This document shows, in pieces, positions 1 through 6,856 of a stretch of DNA of 17,191 nucleotides. Origin of the DNA: Frankiales bacterium (GTDB lineage Bacteria > Actinomycetota > Actinomycetes > Mycobacteriales > SCTD01); assembly GCA_025464795.1 (NCBI GenBank), contig JAODNB010000207.1, positions 1 to 17,191 of the forward strand. The letters are read 5' to 3'. Each line of letters opens with the position of its first letter. The stretch's first letter is position 1. The notes beneath the pieces are model-generated. The model did no database searches and was not told the origin of the DNA. It saw only the letters and a list, made by a program, of their open reading frames with translations. The position numbers and the translations under genes were made by a program.

Positions 1-1372
1 CCGAGAGCTGAGCGATCGCGTTGCCCGCCAAGGTCGTGTCGCGGGTGAACACCGGGGTGTCGTAGCGAAGGGAGGTCGCGTCCGGTGCCACGAAGGTGTC
101 CGTCGGATCGGCGCTGGCGCTCGGCCCGCAGGTGCAGACGAGCTCGTCCCGACCGGCCCGCGCAGGGCGCTTCGTGGCCAGGCTGCCCCCGTCGGTGACC
201 GACCCGTTGCCGTCGTTGTCGAGGTAGAGGTCGACGAGCGAGGTCCCCGGGGTGGGCATGGCGGCGGACTGCACGGTCCACCCCTTCGCCCCGGTCGGGT
301 AGATGTTCCAGTTGGGGAGCCGGTCGATGCCGTTGTGCGCCCCCTTGAGCCAGTGGTCGAACCAGGCCATCACGAGCGCCTGCTTCGTACCAGGCTTGTG
401 CCCGCCGTAGGTGAGCGACTCCCAGCCGCCCTGGGTGCAGTGGCCCCCCGGTGACAGGAAGAACGACGGGTGCGTGGACTTCGTCGTGCGCAGCGCGTAG
501 TCGAAGGGCATCAGGCCGAGCTGCCACAGGTCGCTGATCGCCGCGGTCATGCCGAGCGGGATGTCGAGGGTCTTCGCGGCGGCCGTCGTGTCGACGGCCT
601 GCCAGTACTGGTCGTAGGAGGACGTCCCGGCGTTGATCTCCGCTTGCTTCGCCACCACGGGCTGGTAGGCCTGCAGGCCGCTCACGTTGCCCTGCCGGTA
701 GGCGTACGAGCCGTCGATCAGCCCCACGATCGCCAGCGTGGCAGGAGTGATGCTGGCGCCGCCCTGCCCGACGGAGGCGCGGTACACGTCCGGGAAGAAG
801 CTGTCCGCCCAGGCTGCGTAGACGGCCCGGGGCTTGCCCTCGCGCATCCGGACCTGGTCGGCGGTGGCGAGCACGATCGTGGACCCGCCCAGGTTCGAGC
901 AGCCCGTCACGCCCACCCGGTCGTTGGACCACGGCTGAGCCTGCACCCAGTCCAGGATGTCGGCGGAGTCGGTCAACCACTGCCGGGTGTACCACTGGCC
1001 GGCGGCGCTCTTGCCGGTACCGCGCCAGTCCACCGACAGCACGGCGTAGCCGTGTGCCGCGGCGCCCACCGTGTCGGCGCTGCCCGCCTCCGGGCACTGA
1101 CCCGGCAGGGAGGGCGGACCGGTCGGTGCGCCCTCGGCCCCGGGACCTGCGTCCTTGCCGTAGGGCGTCGTCGTGAGGAGCGTCGGGTAGTGGCCAGGAC
1201 GGGTGGGCAGGCTCAGGTTCGCGGACAGCCGCGTGCCGTCGCGCATGATGATCCCGATGTCGCAGCGCTCCGTCGTGGCGGGGCCGGCGGCCTTCGCGGG
1301 TGACGTGGCGATGACGCCGACGGTCAGAACGAGAAAAGCCAGAGCGCCGCGCCAGGTGCGTCGTGCCGTCAC
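1..1372 (-). CDS. Secreted CocE/NonD-family serine hydrolase (X-Pro dipeptidyl-peptidase-like), 3' end outside window
   Basis: I translated this by hand from the complement; about 457 residues are visible before the window edge. The start is GTG at 1372-1370, chosen because AAGGGGG lies six bases upstream. Residues 5-29 form a signal peptide (RR, hydrophobic core, then SPAKAAG), so the enzyme is probably exported. The alpha/beta-hydrolase part shows VDWRGTGKSAAG (about 115-125), a nucleophile elbow GCSNLGG with Ser159, a candidate acid Asp281 (ISDLW) and the His of SPGGHC (His311). FDHWLKG (about 338-344) marks the transition to the C-terminal jelly-roll domain of the family, which runs off the window. 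Known family members cleave esters, amides or Xaa-Pro peptides. The substrate here is unknown. It is divergent from the operon starting at 1536 and may share its control region. The family call is firm; peptidase versus esterase cannot be decided. Confidence 0.85.
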   Translation of the reverse strand, partial: MTARRTWRGALAFLVLTVGVIATSPAKAAGPATTERCDIGIIMRDGTRLSANLSLPTRPGHYPTLLTTTPYGKDAGPGAEGAPTGPPSLPGQCPEAGSADTVGAAAHGYAVLSVDWRGTGKSAAGQWYTRQWLTDSADILDWVQAQPWSNDRVGVTGCSNLGGSTIVLATADQVRMREGKPRAVYAAWADSFFPDVYRASVGQGGASITPATLAIVGLIDGSYAYRQGNVSGLQAYQPVVAKQAEINAGTSSYDQYWQAVDTTAAAKTLDIPLGMTAAISDLWQLGLMPFDYALRTTKSTHPSFFLSPGGHCTQGGWESLTYGGHKPGTKQALVMAWFDHWLKGAHNGIDRLPNWNIYPTGAKGWTVQSAAMPTPGTSLVDLYLDNDGNGSVTDGGSLATKRPARAGRDELVCTCGPSASADPTDTFVAPDATSLRYDTPVFTRDTTLAGNAIAQLS

Positions 1373-1390
1373 GTCAAGCCCCCTTGCCGG

Positions 1391-1462
1391 GTTGTCGGAA
1401 CGTGCTGTAGAACACGGTTCCACCAAAGCTGTGGAAAGGGTTTCGACAACGGACCCGACAAC
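1391..1462. promoter_or_regulatory. Cluster of three CGACAAC half-sites in the divergent control region
   Basis: GTTGTCGG at 1391-1398 is the exact inverse of CCGACAAC at 1455-1462, and a further CGACAAC lies at 1444-1450, 12 bp from the right-hand copy in direct orientation. The sites sit between the minus-strand hydrolase (start 1372) and the operon starting at 1536. A TANNNT-like hexamer, TAACTT at 1482-1487, about 50 bases before the ATG at 1536, is a possible -10 element for the operon, without a convincing -35. Repeated half-sites around one helical turn apart are typical of a dimeric regulator. Which regulator binds is not visible. Confidence 0.4.
1408..1422. promoter_or_regulatory. 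Putative operator, TAGAAC-N3-GTTCCA
   Basis: TAGAACACGGTTCCA is an imperfect inverted repeat with a 3-base centre. It matches 12 of 15 positions of the perfect palindrome at 11972-11986 in front of the Rieske oxygenase gene. Its position 36 bases upstream of the minus-strand hydrolase start and 114 bases upstream of the plus-strand operon would let one repressor control both. The half-site TAGAAC is also the half-site of KstR, the TetR-family repressor of actinobacterial sterol catabolism, but KstR sites have a 2-base centre. Confidence 0.45.
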
Positions 1463-1535
1463 TCCTTCAGAAACTCGCCAGTAACTTCATCGCGGCCGCT
1501 GACCCGGGCTGGCACGGCCCGAGAGGAGGAGCCCG

Positions 1536-2732
1536 ATGCAGGTGACCCGCCGAGGTGTGACCGGGCTGACGGCCACCGTCGGCTGCACCACGCTGCTCGT
1601 GCTCTCGCTGTCGATGCCCGTGCGCGCCGCGGGGAGCCGGAGCTTCCAGGCCGTGGCTGCCGCCGACGGCGTCCGGGAGCAGGTCGTGTCACCTGGCGCA
1701 CCCCTCACCGACACGGTGGTGGACACCGGCGGTCCCACGGCGCAGGCTCGCCTGACGTCAGTCGGCAGCAGCACCGGTTTCGCCGCCTACCCCGATCCTG
1801 GCGCGACGGTCCTCGGTGCGCCTTCGACGGCCGGCACCAGCGCCGTGAGCTACCCGGCTGCCGTCACCAGCAGCTACCCGGTCACGCCTGAGGCGAAGCA
1901 GAGCACCGGCCCGTACTCCTTGGCGGCGCACAGCCGGCAGGACGGCAGCGACGCCGCCGCCTCCTCCGGGTCGGCAGAGCCCAACGCCGCCCTGCTGTCC
2001 GCGCAGGCACGCGTGGAGCTCACCGGCGACCGGGTGACCGCCACGGCCGCCTCCGATGACCGCAGCCTGGCGACCGGCCCTCTGTCTGTCGGCCGGGTCC
2101 GGGCCATCGCGACCGTCACGCTGGGTGCTTCCGGCCCCGCCAAGCCCTCCTCCACCTTCGACGTCGAGGGCCTGTCGGCCGGGGGCACCTCGTTCGGCAT
2201 CGGGCCCGGTGGCCTGACGATCGCAGGCACGACCACGCCGCTGCCTGACGCCAGTCCGGTGACGTCGGTGCTCGACGGCGCCGGGATCTCAGTGCGGTAC
2301 CTCGAGCCGACGACGACCCCCACCGGCGCGGTCAGCGCTGGGCTGCAGATCACCGTCGGCGACCCCAAGGGCCAGCACACGACCTACGTGCTGGGTCAGG
2401 CGTCCGCACGGGTGACGCAGACCGTCACTGAGGACGCCTTCGTCCCGCCGCCCGCCCTGCCGCCGCCGCCCGTCGACGTCCCGTCAGCAGCCCCGACGTC
2501 ACCCGACCTGCCCGGCGTCGCGCCGGTCCAGCCCTCCACCGCCGTGGTCCCGCCGCCGGTCACCGCTACCGTCGCGCCTCCGGTCAGCTCAGCGACCAGC
2601 CCGCCCCTGGTCCTGGCACGCGCCGAGGTCAACGGCTGGCCTCGCAGCTTCTTCCTCGTCCTGTCGGCCGGCGGCCTGCTCGCCCTCGTCCTCGCCTCGC
2701 TCTTCTCCTTCCTGGGGGTTCGCCGTCCATGA
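1536..2732 (+). CDS. Unrecognised secreted protein with beta-rich domain, proline-rich stalk and C-terminal membrane anchor
   Basis: 398 residues. The ATG is preceded by a strong ribosome site GAGAGGAGGAG, five bases upstream. A signal peptide (about 1-32, ending VRAAG) is followed by a Ser/Thr/Gly/Ala-rich region, then a domain at roughly 150-300 made of alternating beta-like strands (ARVELTGDRVTATAAS, TFDVEGLSAGGTSFGIGPGGLTI). Residues about 300-350 are rich in Pro, Val and Thr and look like an extended wall-spanning stalk. Residues 370-393 form one transmembrane helix followed by a short basic tail (RRP), with no LPXTG sorting motif. It therefore appears to be an extracytoplasmic protein tethered to the membrane. 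It is the first gene of the operon that encodes the ABC importer and overlaps the next gene by ATGA. I do not recognise a family; an accessory role in substrate capture is inferred from position only. Confidence 0.8.
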   Translation: MQVTRRGVTGLTATVGCTTLLVLSLSMPVRAAGSRSFQAVAAADGVREQVVSPGAPLTDTVVDTGGPTAQARLTSVGSSTGFAAYPDPGATVLGAPSTAGTSAVSYPAAVTSSYPVTPEAKQSTGPYSLAAHSRQDGSDAAASSGSAEPNAALLSAQARVELTGDRVTATAASDDRSLATGPLSVGRVRAIATVTLGASGPAKPSSTFDVEGLSAGGTSFGIGPGGLTIAGTTTPLPDASPVTSVLDGAGISVRYLEPTTTPTGAVSAGLQITVGDPKGQHTTYVLGQASARVTQTVTEDAFVPPPALPPPPVDVPSAAPTSPDLPGVAPVQPSTAVVPPPVTATVAPPVSSATSPPLVLARAEVNGWPRSFFLVLSAGGLLALVLASLFSFLGVRRP

Positions 2733-3049
2733 CCACCACCACCTCTGAGACCCACGTGCGGCCCGTCCCCTCACTCACGGCGCTCTGGGACCGCGGCCTG
2801 TCGCTGGCGCTCCTCGTCGCTGGTCTCGTGATGCTGCTCGTCGGCTGGAAGCTCGTCAGCGACACCCCCTTCCCGGCCGAGCAGCTGCCGTACATGATCA
2901 GCGCCGGCATCGGTGGCCTGGCCGTGCTCGGCATCGGCGCGACCCTGTGGTTGTCGGCTGACCTGCGCGACGAGTGGCACAAGCTCGACCGGATCGACTC
3001 CCGGCTGGAGCGGATCGAGGCGTCGCTCGCGGACGAAGCACAGCCTTGA
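2729..3049 (+). CDS. Small two-helix membrane protein with cytoplasmic coiled-coil tail
   Basis: 106 residues. The ATG overlaps the stop of the preceding gene (ATGA), which indicates translational coupling. Hydrophobic segments at about 22-44 (SLALLVAGLVMLLVGWKL) and 54-77 (YMISAGIGGLAVLGIGATLW) are two transmembrane helices. The remaining tail, about 78-106, is highly charged with a heptad-like pattern (LRDEWHKLDRIDSRLERIEASL), suggesting a short coiled coil that could dimerise or contact a partner. By the positive-inside rule both ends would be cytoplasmic. No family recognised. Its place between a tethered exported protein and the transporter permease suggests a structural or adaptor role, which is inference. 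Confidence 0.8.
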   Translation: MTTTTSETHVRPVPSLTALWDRGLSLALLVAGLVMLLVGWKLVSDTPFPAEQLPYMISAGIGGLAVLGIGATLWLSADLRDEWHKLDRIDSRLERIEASLADEAQP

Positions 3050-3477
3050 CCCGCTTCACCGGGCCCTGGGCGAGGAACGCCCTGCTCGCCCTGGCCGGCT
3101 GCGACCTCGTCGTCCTGCTCGCGCTGGCTGTCGCCTGGCGGCAGGCCTCGCAGCTCGCCACCCCGCAGCAGCAGATGCGGTGGGTGGACGTCGCGGGTGC
3201 CGCGCTGCTCGTCGGGCTCGGCGTGCACGTCGGCTGGCTCGTGGCGGGTCGCCGACTCGTGGGTCAGCGGTCGCGGGCACTCGACGGTGCCACCACGCGC
3301 GTCCTGCTCTCGCTCGCACCTGACCTGCCCACACAGGTGGTGACCGGTGCCTCCATGACGCTGTTCCACCTGCCCGCGTGCCCGATGGTCGCCGGGCGCA
3401 GCACCGAGCCGTTGTCCGCTGCTGACGCCGTCGACCGCGGCCTCGAGCCCTGCGCCATGTGCCGGGCGGCCGCGTGA
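3046..3477 (+). CDS. Two-helix membrane protein with a C-terminal H-x3-C ... C-x2-C putative metal site
   Basis: 143 residues. I chose TTG at 3046 because it overlaps the previous stop as TTGA, matching the 4-base overlaps elsewhere in this operon, and because the upstream ATG at 2974 would overlap the preceding gene by 76 bases. Transmembrane helices lie at about 12-32 and 48-68. The C-terminal domain ends FHLPACPMV ... GLEPCAMCR: His108, Cys112, Cys136 and Cys139 are spaced like a small zinc-binding module, and the pattern recalls the H/C-rich fold of Ada-type metal-binding domains. Alternatively the cysteines could form a redox site. The stop overlaps the permease start (GTGA). Function unknown; membership of the transporter operon is strongly supported by the overlaps. 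Confidence 0.75.
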   Translation: MTRFTGPWARNALLALAGCDLVVLLALAVAWRQASQLATPQQQMRWVDVAGAALLVGLGVHVGWLVAGRRLVGQRSRALDGATTRVLLSLAPDLPTQVVTGASMTLFHLPACPMVAGRSTEPLSAADAVDRGLEPCAMCRAAA

Positions 3478-5372
3478 ACAGCCTGCTCCCCTTCATCGTC
3501 GCGGGCATCGCGCAAGGGTCCGTCTTCGGGCTCGCCGCGCTCGGACTGGTCGTGACCTACAAGACCAGCGGGATCTTCAACTTCGGCCACGGCGCTGTCG
3601 CCGCCGTCGGGGCGTACGTCTTCTACGACCTGCGCACGATCCACCACTGGCCGTGGCCCGTGGCGGCGGCCGTGTGCCTCCTGGTGCTCGGCCCGCTGCT
3701 CGGCGTCGTCCAGGAGCGACTGGCGGCGGGGCTGGCCCCCGTGCGACTGGCCATGAAGGTCGTCGCGACCGTGGGCGTAGTGCTGCTCGTCGCTGGCATC
3801 ACGTCCCTGCACTACGGCGCGAGCAGCCTCGACTTCCCGCCGTTCCTGCCCCAGGACACCGTGACGCTCCTCGGTGTGCGCGTGTCCGCGGCGCAGCTGA
3901 TCACCCTCGTCCTGTCGGTCGTCGTGGCCGGCGCGCTCTTCCTGCTCTTCCGCGTCACCAAGGTCGGCGTGGCCATGCGCGGTGTCGTCGACGACCCCAC
4001 GTTGATGGGCCTGACCGGTGTGAGCCCCGTGAACGTGCGTCGCTCCGCCTGGATCATCGGCAGCACGCTGGCGGTCGCGAGCGGCATCCTGCTGGCCCCC
4101 CTGACCGGCTTGGACACCATCCAGCTGACGCTGCTTGTGGTGCAGTCGTTCGGCGCGGCGGCGATCGGCCGCTTCACGAGCCTGCCCCTGACGTTCGCCG
4201 GCGGTCTGCTGATCGGCGTCGGAGAGAACCTGCTCGTGCGCTTCTCAGGCGACATCACCTGGCTGGCGCTGGCGCAGCCCGCGCTGCCGTTCGTCGTGCT
4301 GTTCGTCGTGCTGCTGCTGTCGAAGCCGGCTGTCATCGCGGACGCCGGCAGGCTGCGTCGCGCTGTCGCGCCCAGCCGGACGCCCCTGTCACCAGCGACG
4401 CGTCGCAGCGCGATGCTCGCCGCCCTGGTCGTGGCCGTCGTGCTGCCGTCGCTCGTCGGCGTGCGCATCCAGTCGTTCGCCAGCGGCCTGGTGTCGGCCA
4501 CGATCTTCCTGTCGCTCGGCCTGCTGGTGTGGACCTCTGGTCAGGTCTCGCTGTGCCACGCCGGCTTCGTCGCCGTCGGGGCCACGACGACCGGGCACCT
4601 GCTCGGCGCCGGCGTTCCGTGGGTCCTGGCGGTGCTCGTCGCCGGCCTGGTCGTGGTGCCGCTCGGCCTCGTCATCGCCGTCCCCGCCATGCGCCTGTCC
4701 GGGATCTACCTCGCCCTGGCCACTCTCGGCTTCGGCGTCCTGCTGCAGTACCTGTTCTACAACCGACCCTTCATGTTCGGGCAGCTCGGTCAGATCGCCG
4801 TGCCCCGGCCCAGGGCCTCGTGGCTCGGCATCGACCCCTCCTCCGACACCTCGTTCTACTACGTCACCCTCGTCGCGTTCCTGCTCGCCAGCGGCGTGGT
4901 CTATGGCGTGCTGCGGCTGCGGCTCGGCCGCCTCCTCCAGGCGCTCGCAGACTCACCGCTCGCGCTCGCCACCCACGGCGCCCCGGTCAACAGGATCCGG
5001 CTGCTGGTCTACGGGGTGTCCGCGTTCCTCGCCGGCGCAGCTGGGGGGCTGTCGGGTGCCCTCTCCGGGACGGCCAGCTCCGCGGCCTACTCCTACTTCA
5101 GCTCGCTGACGCTCCTCGCCGTGCTTGCCCTGTACGGGACCAAGGTCGGCGTCGTGCCCGCCCTGGCGGCCGGAGTCGCGTTGAGCGTCGTCCCCAGCTA
5201 CCTCACGAGCATCCGGGGCGAGTGGTTCACCATCGTGTTCGGTGCCTCCGCCATCGTGGCGGCGCTCGTGTCCGACAGGTCGCTGTCGCTTCGGCTCTCC
5301 GTCGGGGCACGGCAGCGGCTCGCCGACCGCCGCACCAGCTCCCCAACACGGGCTCGGCTGGTGCAGCCGTGA
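3474..5372 (+). CDS. Fused LivH-LivM branched-chain amino acid-type ABC transporter permease
   Basis: 632 residues from GTG at 3474, which overlaps the previous stop by four bases. Residues 1 to about 285 are a LivH-type permease (GLAALGLVVTYKTSGIFNFGHGAVAAVGAY near the N-terminus, and GRFTSLPLTFAGGLLIGV towards the end of the domain). After a basic linker (about 290-312, RLRRAVAPSRTPLSPATRRS) comes a LivM-type permease (SGQVSLCHAGFVAVGA, then LSGIYLALATLGFGVLLQYL). In most bacteria these are two polypeptides forming a heterodimeric channel; here one chain supplies both halves. Substrates of this importer class include branched-chain amino acids, amides, urea and aromatic or other organic acids, so the name does not fix the ligand. 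LivG, LivF and an SBP follow directly, completing the transporter. Confidence 0.92.
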   Translation: MNSLLPFIVAGIAQGSVFGLAALGLVVTYKTSGIFNFGHGAVAAVGAYVFYDLRTIHHWPWPVAAAVCLLVLGPLLGVVQERLAAGLAPVRLAMKVVATVGVVLLVAGITSLHYGASSLDFPPFLPQDTVTLLGVRVSAAQLITLVLSVVVAGALFLLFRVTKVGVAMRGVVDDPTLMGLTGVSPVNVRRSAWIIGSTLAVASGILLAPLTGLDTIQLTLLVVQSFGAAAIGRFTSLPLTFAGGLLIGVGENLLVRFSGDITWLALAQPALPFVVLFVVLLLSKPAVIADAGRLRRAVAPSRTPLSPATRRSAMLAALVVAVVLPSLVGVRIQSFASGLVSATIFLSLGLLVWTSGQVSLCHAGFVAVGATTTGHLLGAGVPWVLAVLVAGLVVVPLGLVIAVPAMRLSGIYLALATLGFGVLLQYLFYNRPFMFGQLGQIAVPRPRASWLGIDPSSDTSFYYVTLVAFLLASGVVYGVLRLRLGRLLQALADSPLALATHGAPVNRIRLLVYGVSAFLAGAAGGLSGALSGTASSAAYSYFSSLTLLAVLALYGTKVGVVPALAAGVALSVVPSYLTSIRGEWFTIVFGASAIVAALVSDRSLSLRLSVGARQRLADRRTSSPTRARLVQP

Positions 5373-6136
5373 CCGCCCTCGAGCTCGAGCAGGTCACCGT
5401 GCGCTTCGGCAGCGTGGTGGCCGTCGACGCGCTGAGCCTGAGTGCCGCCGAGGGCCAGATCACCGCTCTCATCGGGCCCAACGGAGCCGGCAAGACCACC
5501 ACCTTCAACGCCTGCAGCGGACTGCTGCGACCGGCGTCGGGCCGGGTCACGCTGCTGGGTGAGGACGTGAGCGACCTGGGCCCAGCCGCCCGTGCCCGCA
5601 AGGGGCTCGGTCGCACCTTCCAGCGCCTCGAGCTGTTCGACTCGATGACCGTCGACGAGAACGTCGGTCTCGGTCTCGAGAGCGGACTCGCAGGTCAGTC
5701 CTGGCTGCGCTGTCTCACCGGCAACCGCAAGGAAGCCGTCCGCGTGGCGGAGGCTGTCGAGGAGAGCCTGCACACCTGCGACATCACCGACCTCGCCGGC
5801 CGCAGAGCCGGTGAGCTGTCGACAGGTCAACGACGGCTCGTCGAGCTGGCCAGGGCCCTGGCCGGCGGGTTCCCGGTGCTGCTCCTCGACGAGCCGTCGA
5901 GCGGCCTGGACCACGAGGAGACCACACGCTTCGGGCAGATCCTGCGCAGCGTCGTCACGGGCGGCCGGTCGATCCTGCTCGTGGAGCACGACATGGATCT
6001 CGTCCTGTCAGTCTGCGACTACCTCCACGTCCTCGACTTCGGGGTGCACGTCTTCGAGGGCACGCCCGCCGAGGTGCAGGCCAGCCCTGTCGTCCGGGCG
6101 GCCTACCTCGGCGAGGAGGTGAGCGAGAGTGCTTGA
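5369..6136 (+). CDS. livG: LivG-type ABC transporter ATP-binding protein
   Basis: 255 residues from GTG at 5369, overlapping the permease stop by four bases (GTGA). Walker A is GPNGAGKTT (36-44, Lys42), the Q-loop is in RTFQRLELF, the signature is LSTGQ (150-154, variant of LSGGQ), Walker B is VLLLDEPSSGLD with Asp174 and Glu175, and the switch His is His207 in VEHDMD. The C-terminus carries the FEGTPAEVQ segment typical of LivG proteins. All catalytic residues needed for ATP hydrolysis are present. It acts on the cytoplasmic face, paired with the LivF subunit encoded next, to drive the fused permease. Confidence 0.93.
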   Translation: MTALELEQVTVRFGSVVAVDALSLSAAEGQITALIGPNGAGKTTTFNACSGLLRPASGRVTLLGEDVSDLGPAARARKGLGRTFQRLELFDSMTVDENVGLGLESGLAGQSWLRCLTGNRKEAVRVAEAVEESLHTCDITDLAGRRAGELSTGQRRLVELARALAGGFPVLLLDEPSSGLDHEETTRFGQILRSVVTGGRSILLVEHDMDLVLSVCDYLHVLDFGVHVFEGTPAEVQASPVVRAAYLGEEVSESA

Positions 6137-6836
6137 GCTGCAAGGGATCACAGTCGCCTACGGCGAGTCAGTCGTGTTGAAGGACCTGTCCCTCACGGTT
6201 CCCGAGGGTCGGACCCTCGCGCTGCTGGGGGCCAACGGAGCAGGCAAGACGACGACCCTGCGCGCCGCCAGCGGCGTGCTGAAGCCGGCGTCCGGACGCC
6301 TCCTCGTCGACGGCGTCGACCTCAGCGGCGCGCAGCCCTACAGGTTCGCCAAGGCAGGGATCTGCCACGTCCCCGAGGGGCGCGGCGTCTTCCCGAGCCT
6401 GACCGTGCGGGAGAACCTCGTGCTGCAGTCCTACCGGACCGACTCGGCCGTTGCCGTCGAGCGCGCTGTCAGCGCCTTCCCACGGCTCGGCCAGAAGCTG
6501 GCCCAGACCGCAGGAACGATGTCGGGCGGCGAGCAGCAGATGCTGGCGCTGGCCCGGGCCTACGTCCAGCAGCCGCGCGTCGTCCTGCTCGACGAGGTCT
6601 CGATGGGGCTGGCTCCCAAGGTGGTCGACGAGATCTTCGCTTTTCTGACGCGGTTGGCCGAGGAAGGCGTCTCCTTGCTGCTCGTCGAGCAGTACGTCAG
6701 CAAGGCGCTCGCCATCTCGGACTACGTCGCGATCCTGTCGCGCGGGCGGCTGGTCTTCCTGGGCGAGCCCGACGAGCTCGCCGGCACCGACATCTTCGCC
6801 CAGTACCTCGGCTCCGCAGAGCAGGTCACGGCATGA
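6129..6836 (+). CDS. livF: LivF-type ABC transporter ATP-binding protein
   Basis: 235 residues from GTG at 6129, overlapping livG by eight bases. Walker A is GANGAGKTT (34-42), followed by the LivF-type VPEGRGVFPSLTVRENL, the signature MSGGEQ (131-136), Walker B VVLLDEVSMGLAP (Asp155, Glu156), and the switch position occupied by Gln188 (VEQYV) as is usual in LivF. The first residue of the signature is Met rather than Leu, a mild change. The stop is followed 20 bases later by the SBP start, so the three transport genes and the binding protein form one transcription unit. Confidence 0.93.
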   Translation: MLELQGITVAYGESVVLKDLSLTVPEGRTLALLGANGAGKTTTLRAASGVLKPASGRLLVDGVDLSGAQPYRFAKAGICHVPEGRGVFPSLTVRENLVLQSYRTDSAVAVERAVSAFPRLGQKLAQTAGTMSGGEQQMLALARAYVQQPRVVLLDEVSMGLAPKVVDEIFAFLTRLAEEGVSLLLVEQYVSKALAISDYVAILSRGRLVFLGEPDELAGTDIFAQYLGSAEQVTA

Positions 6837-6856
6837 CACATCCCGGAGGAACCACG

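Noticed and set aside
3653..5368. Plus-strand open frame running into livG, allowing a much longer LivG
   Set aside because: The upstream part is an Arg/Pro-rich shadow of the permease in another frame. LivG homology begins exactly at the GTG at 5369.
6833..6856. Alternative ATG of SBP1 overlapping the livF stop (ATGA)
   Set aside because: It would add eight residues before the lipoprotein signal. The ATG at 6857 has a well-placed GGAGGA, so the later start is favoured, though the former cannot be fully excluded.
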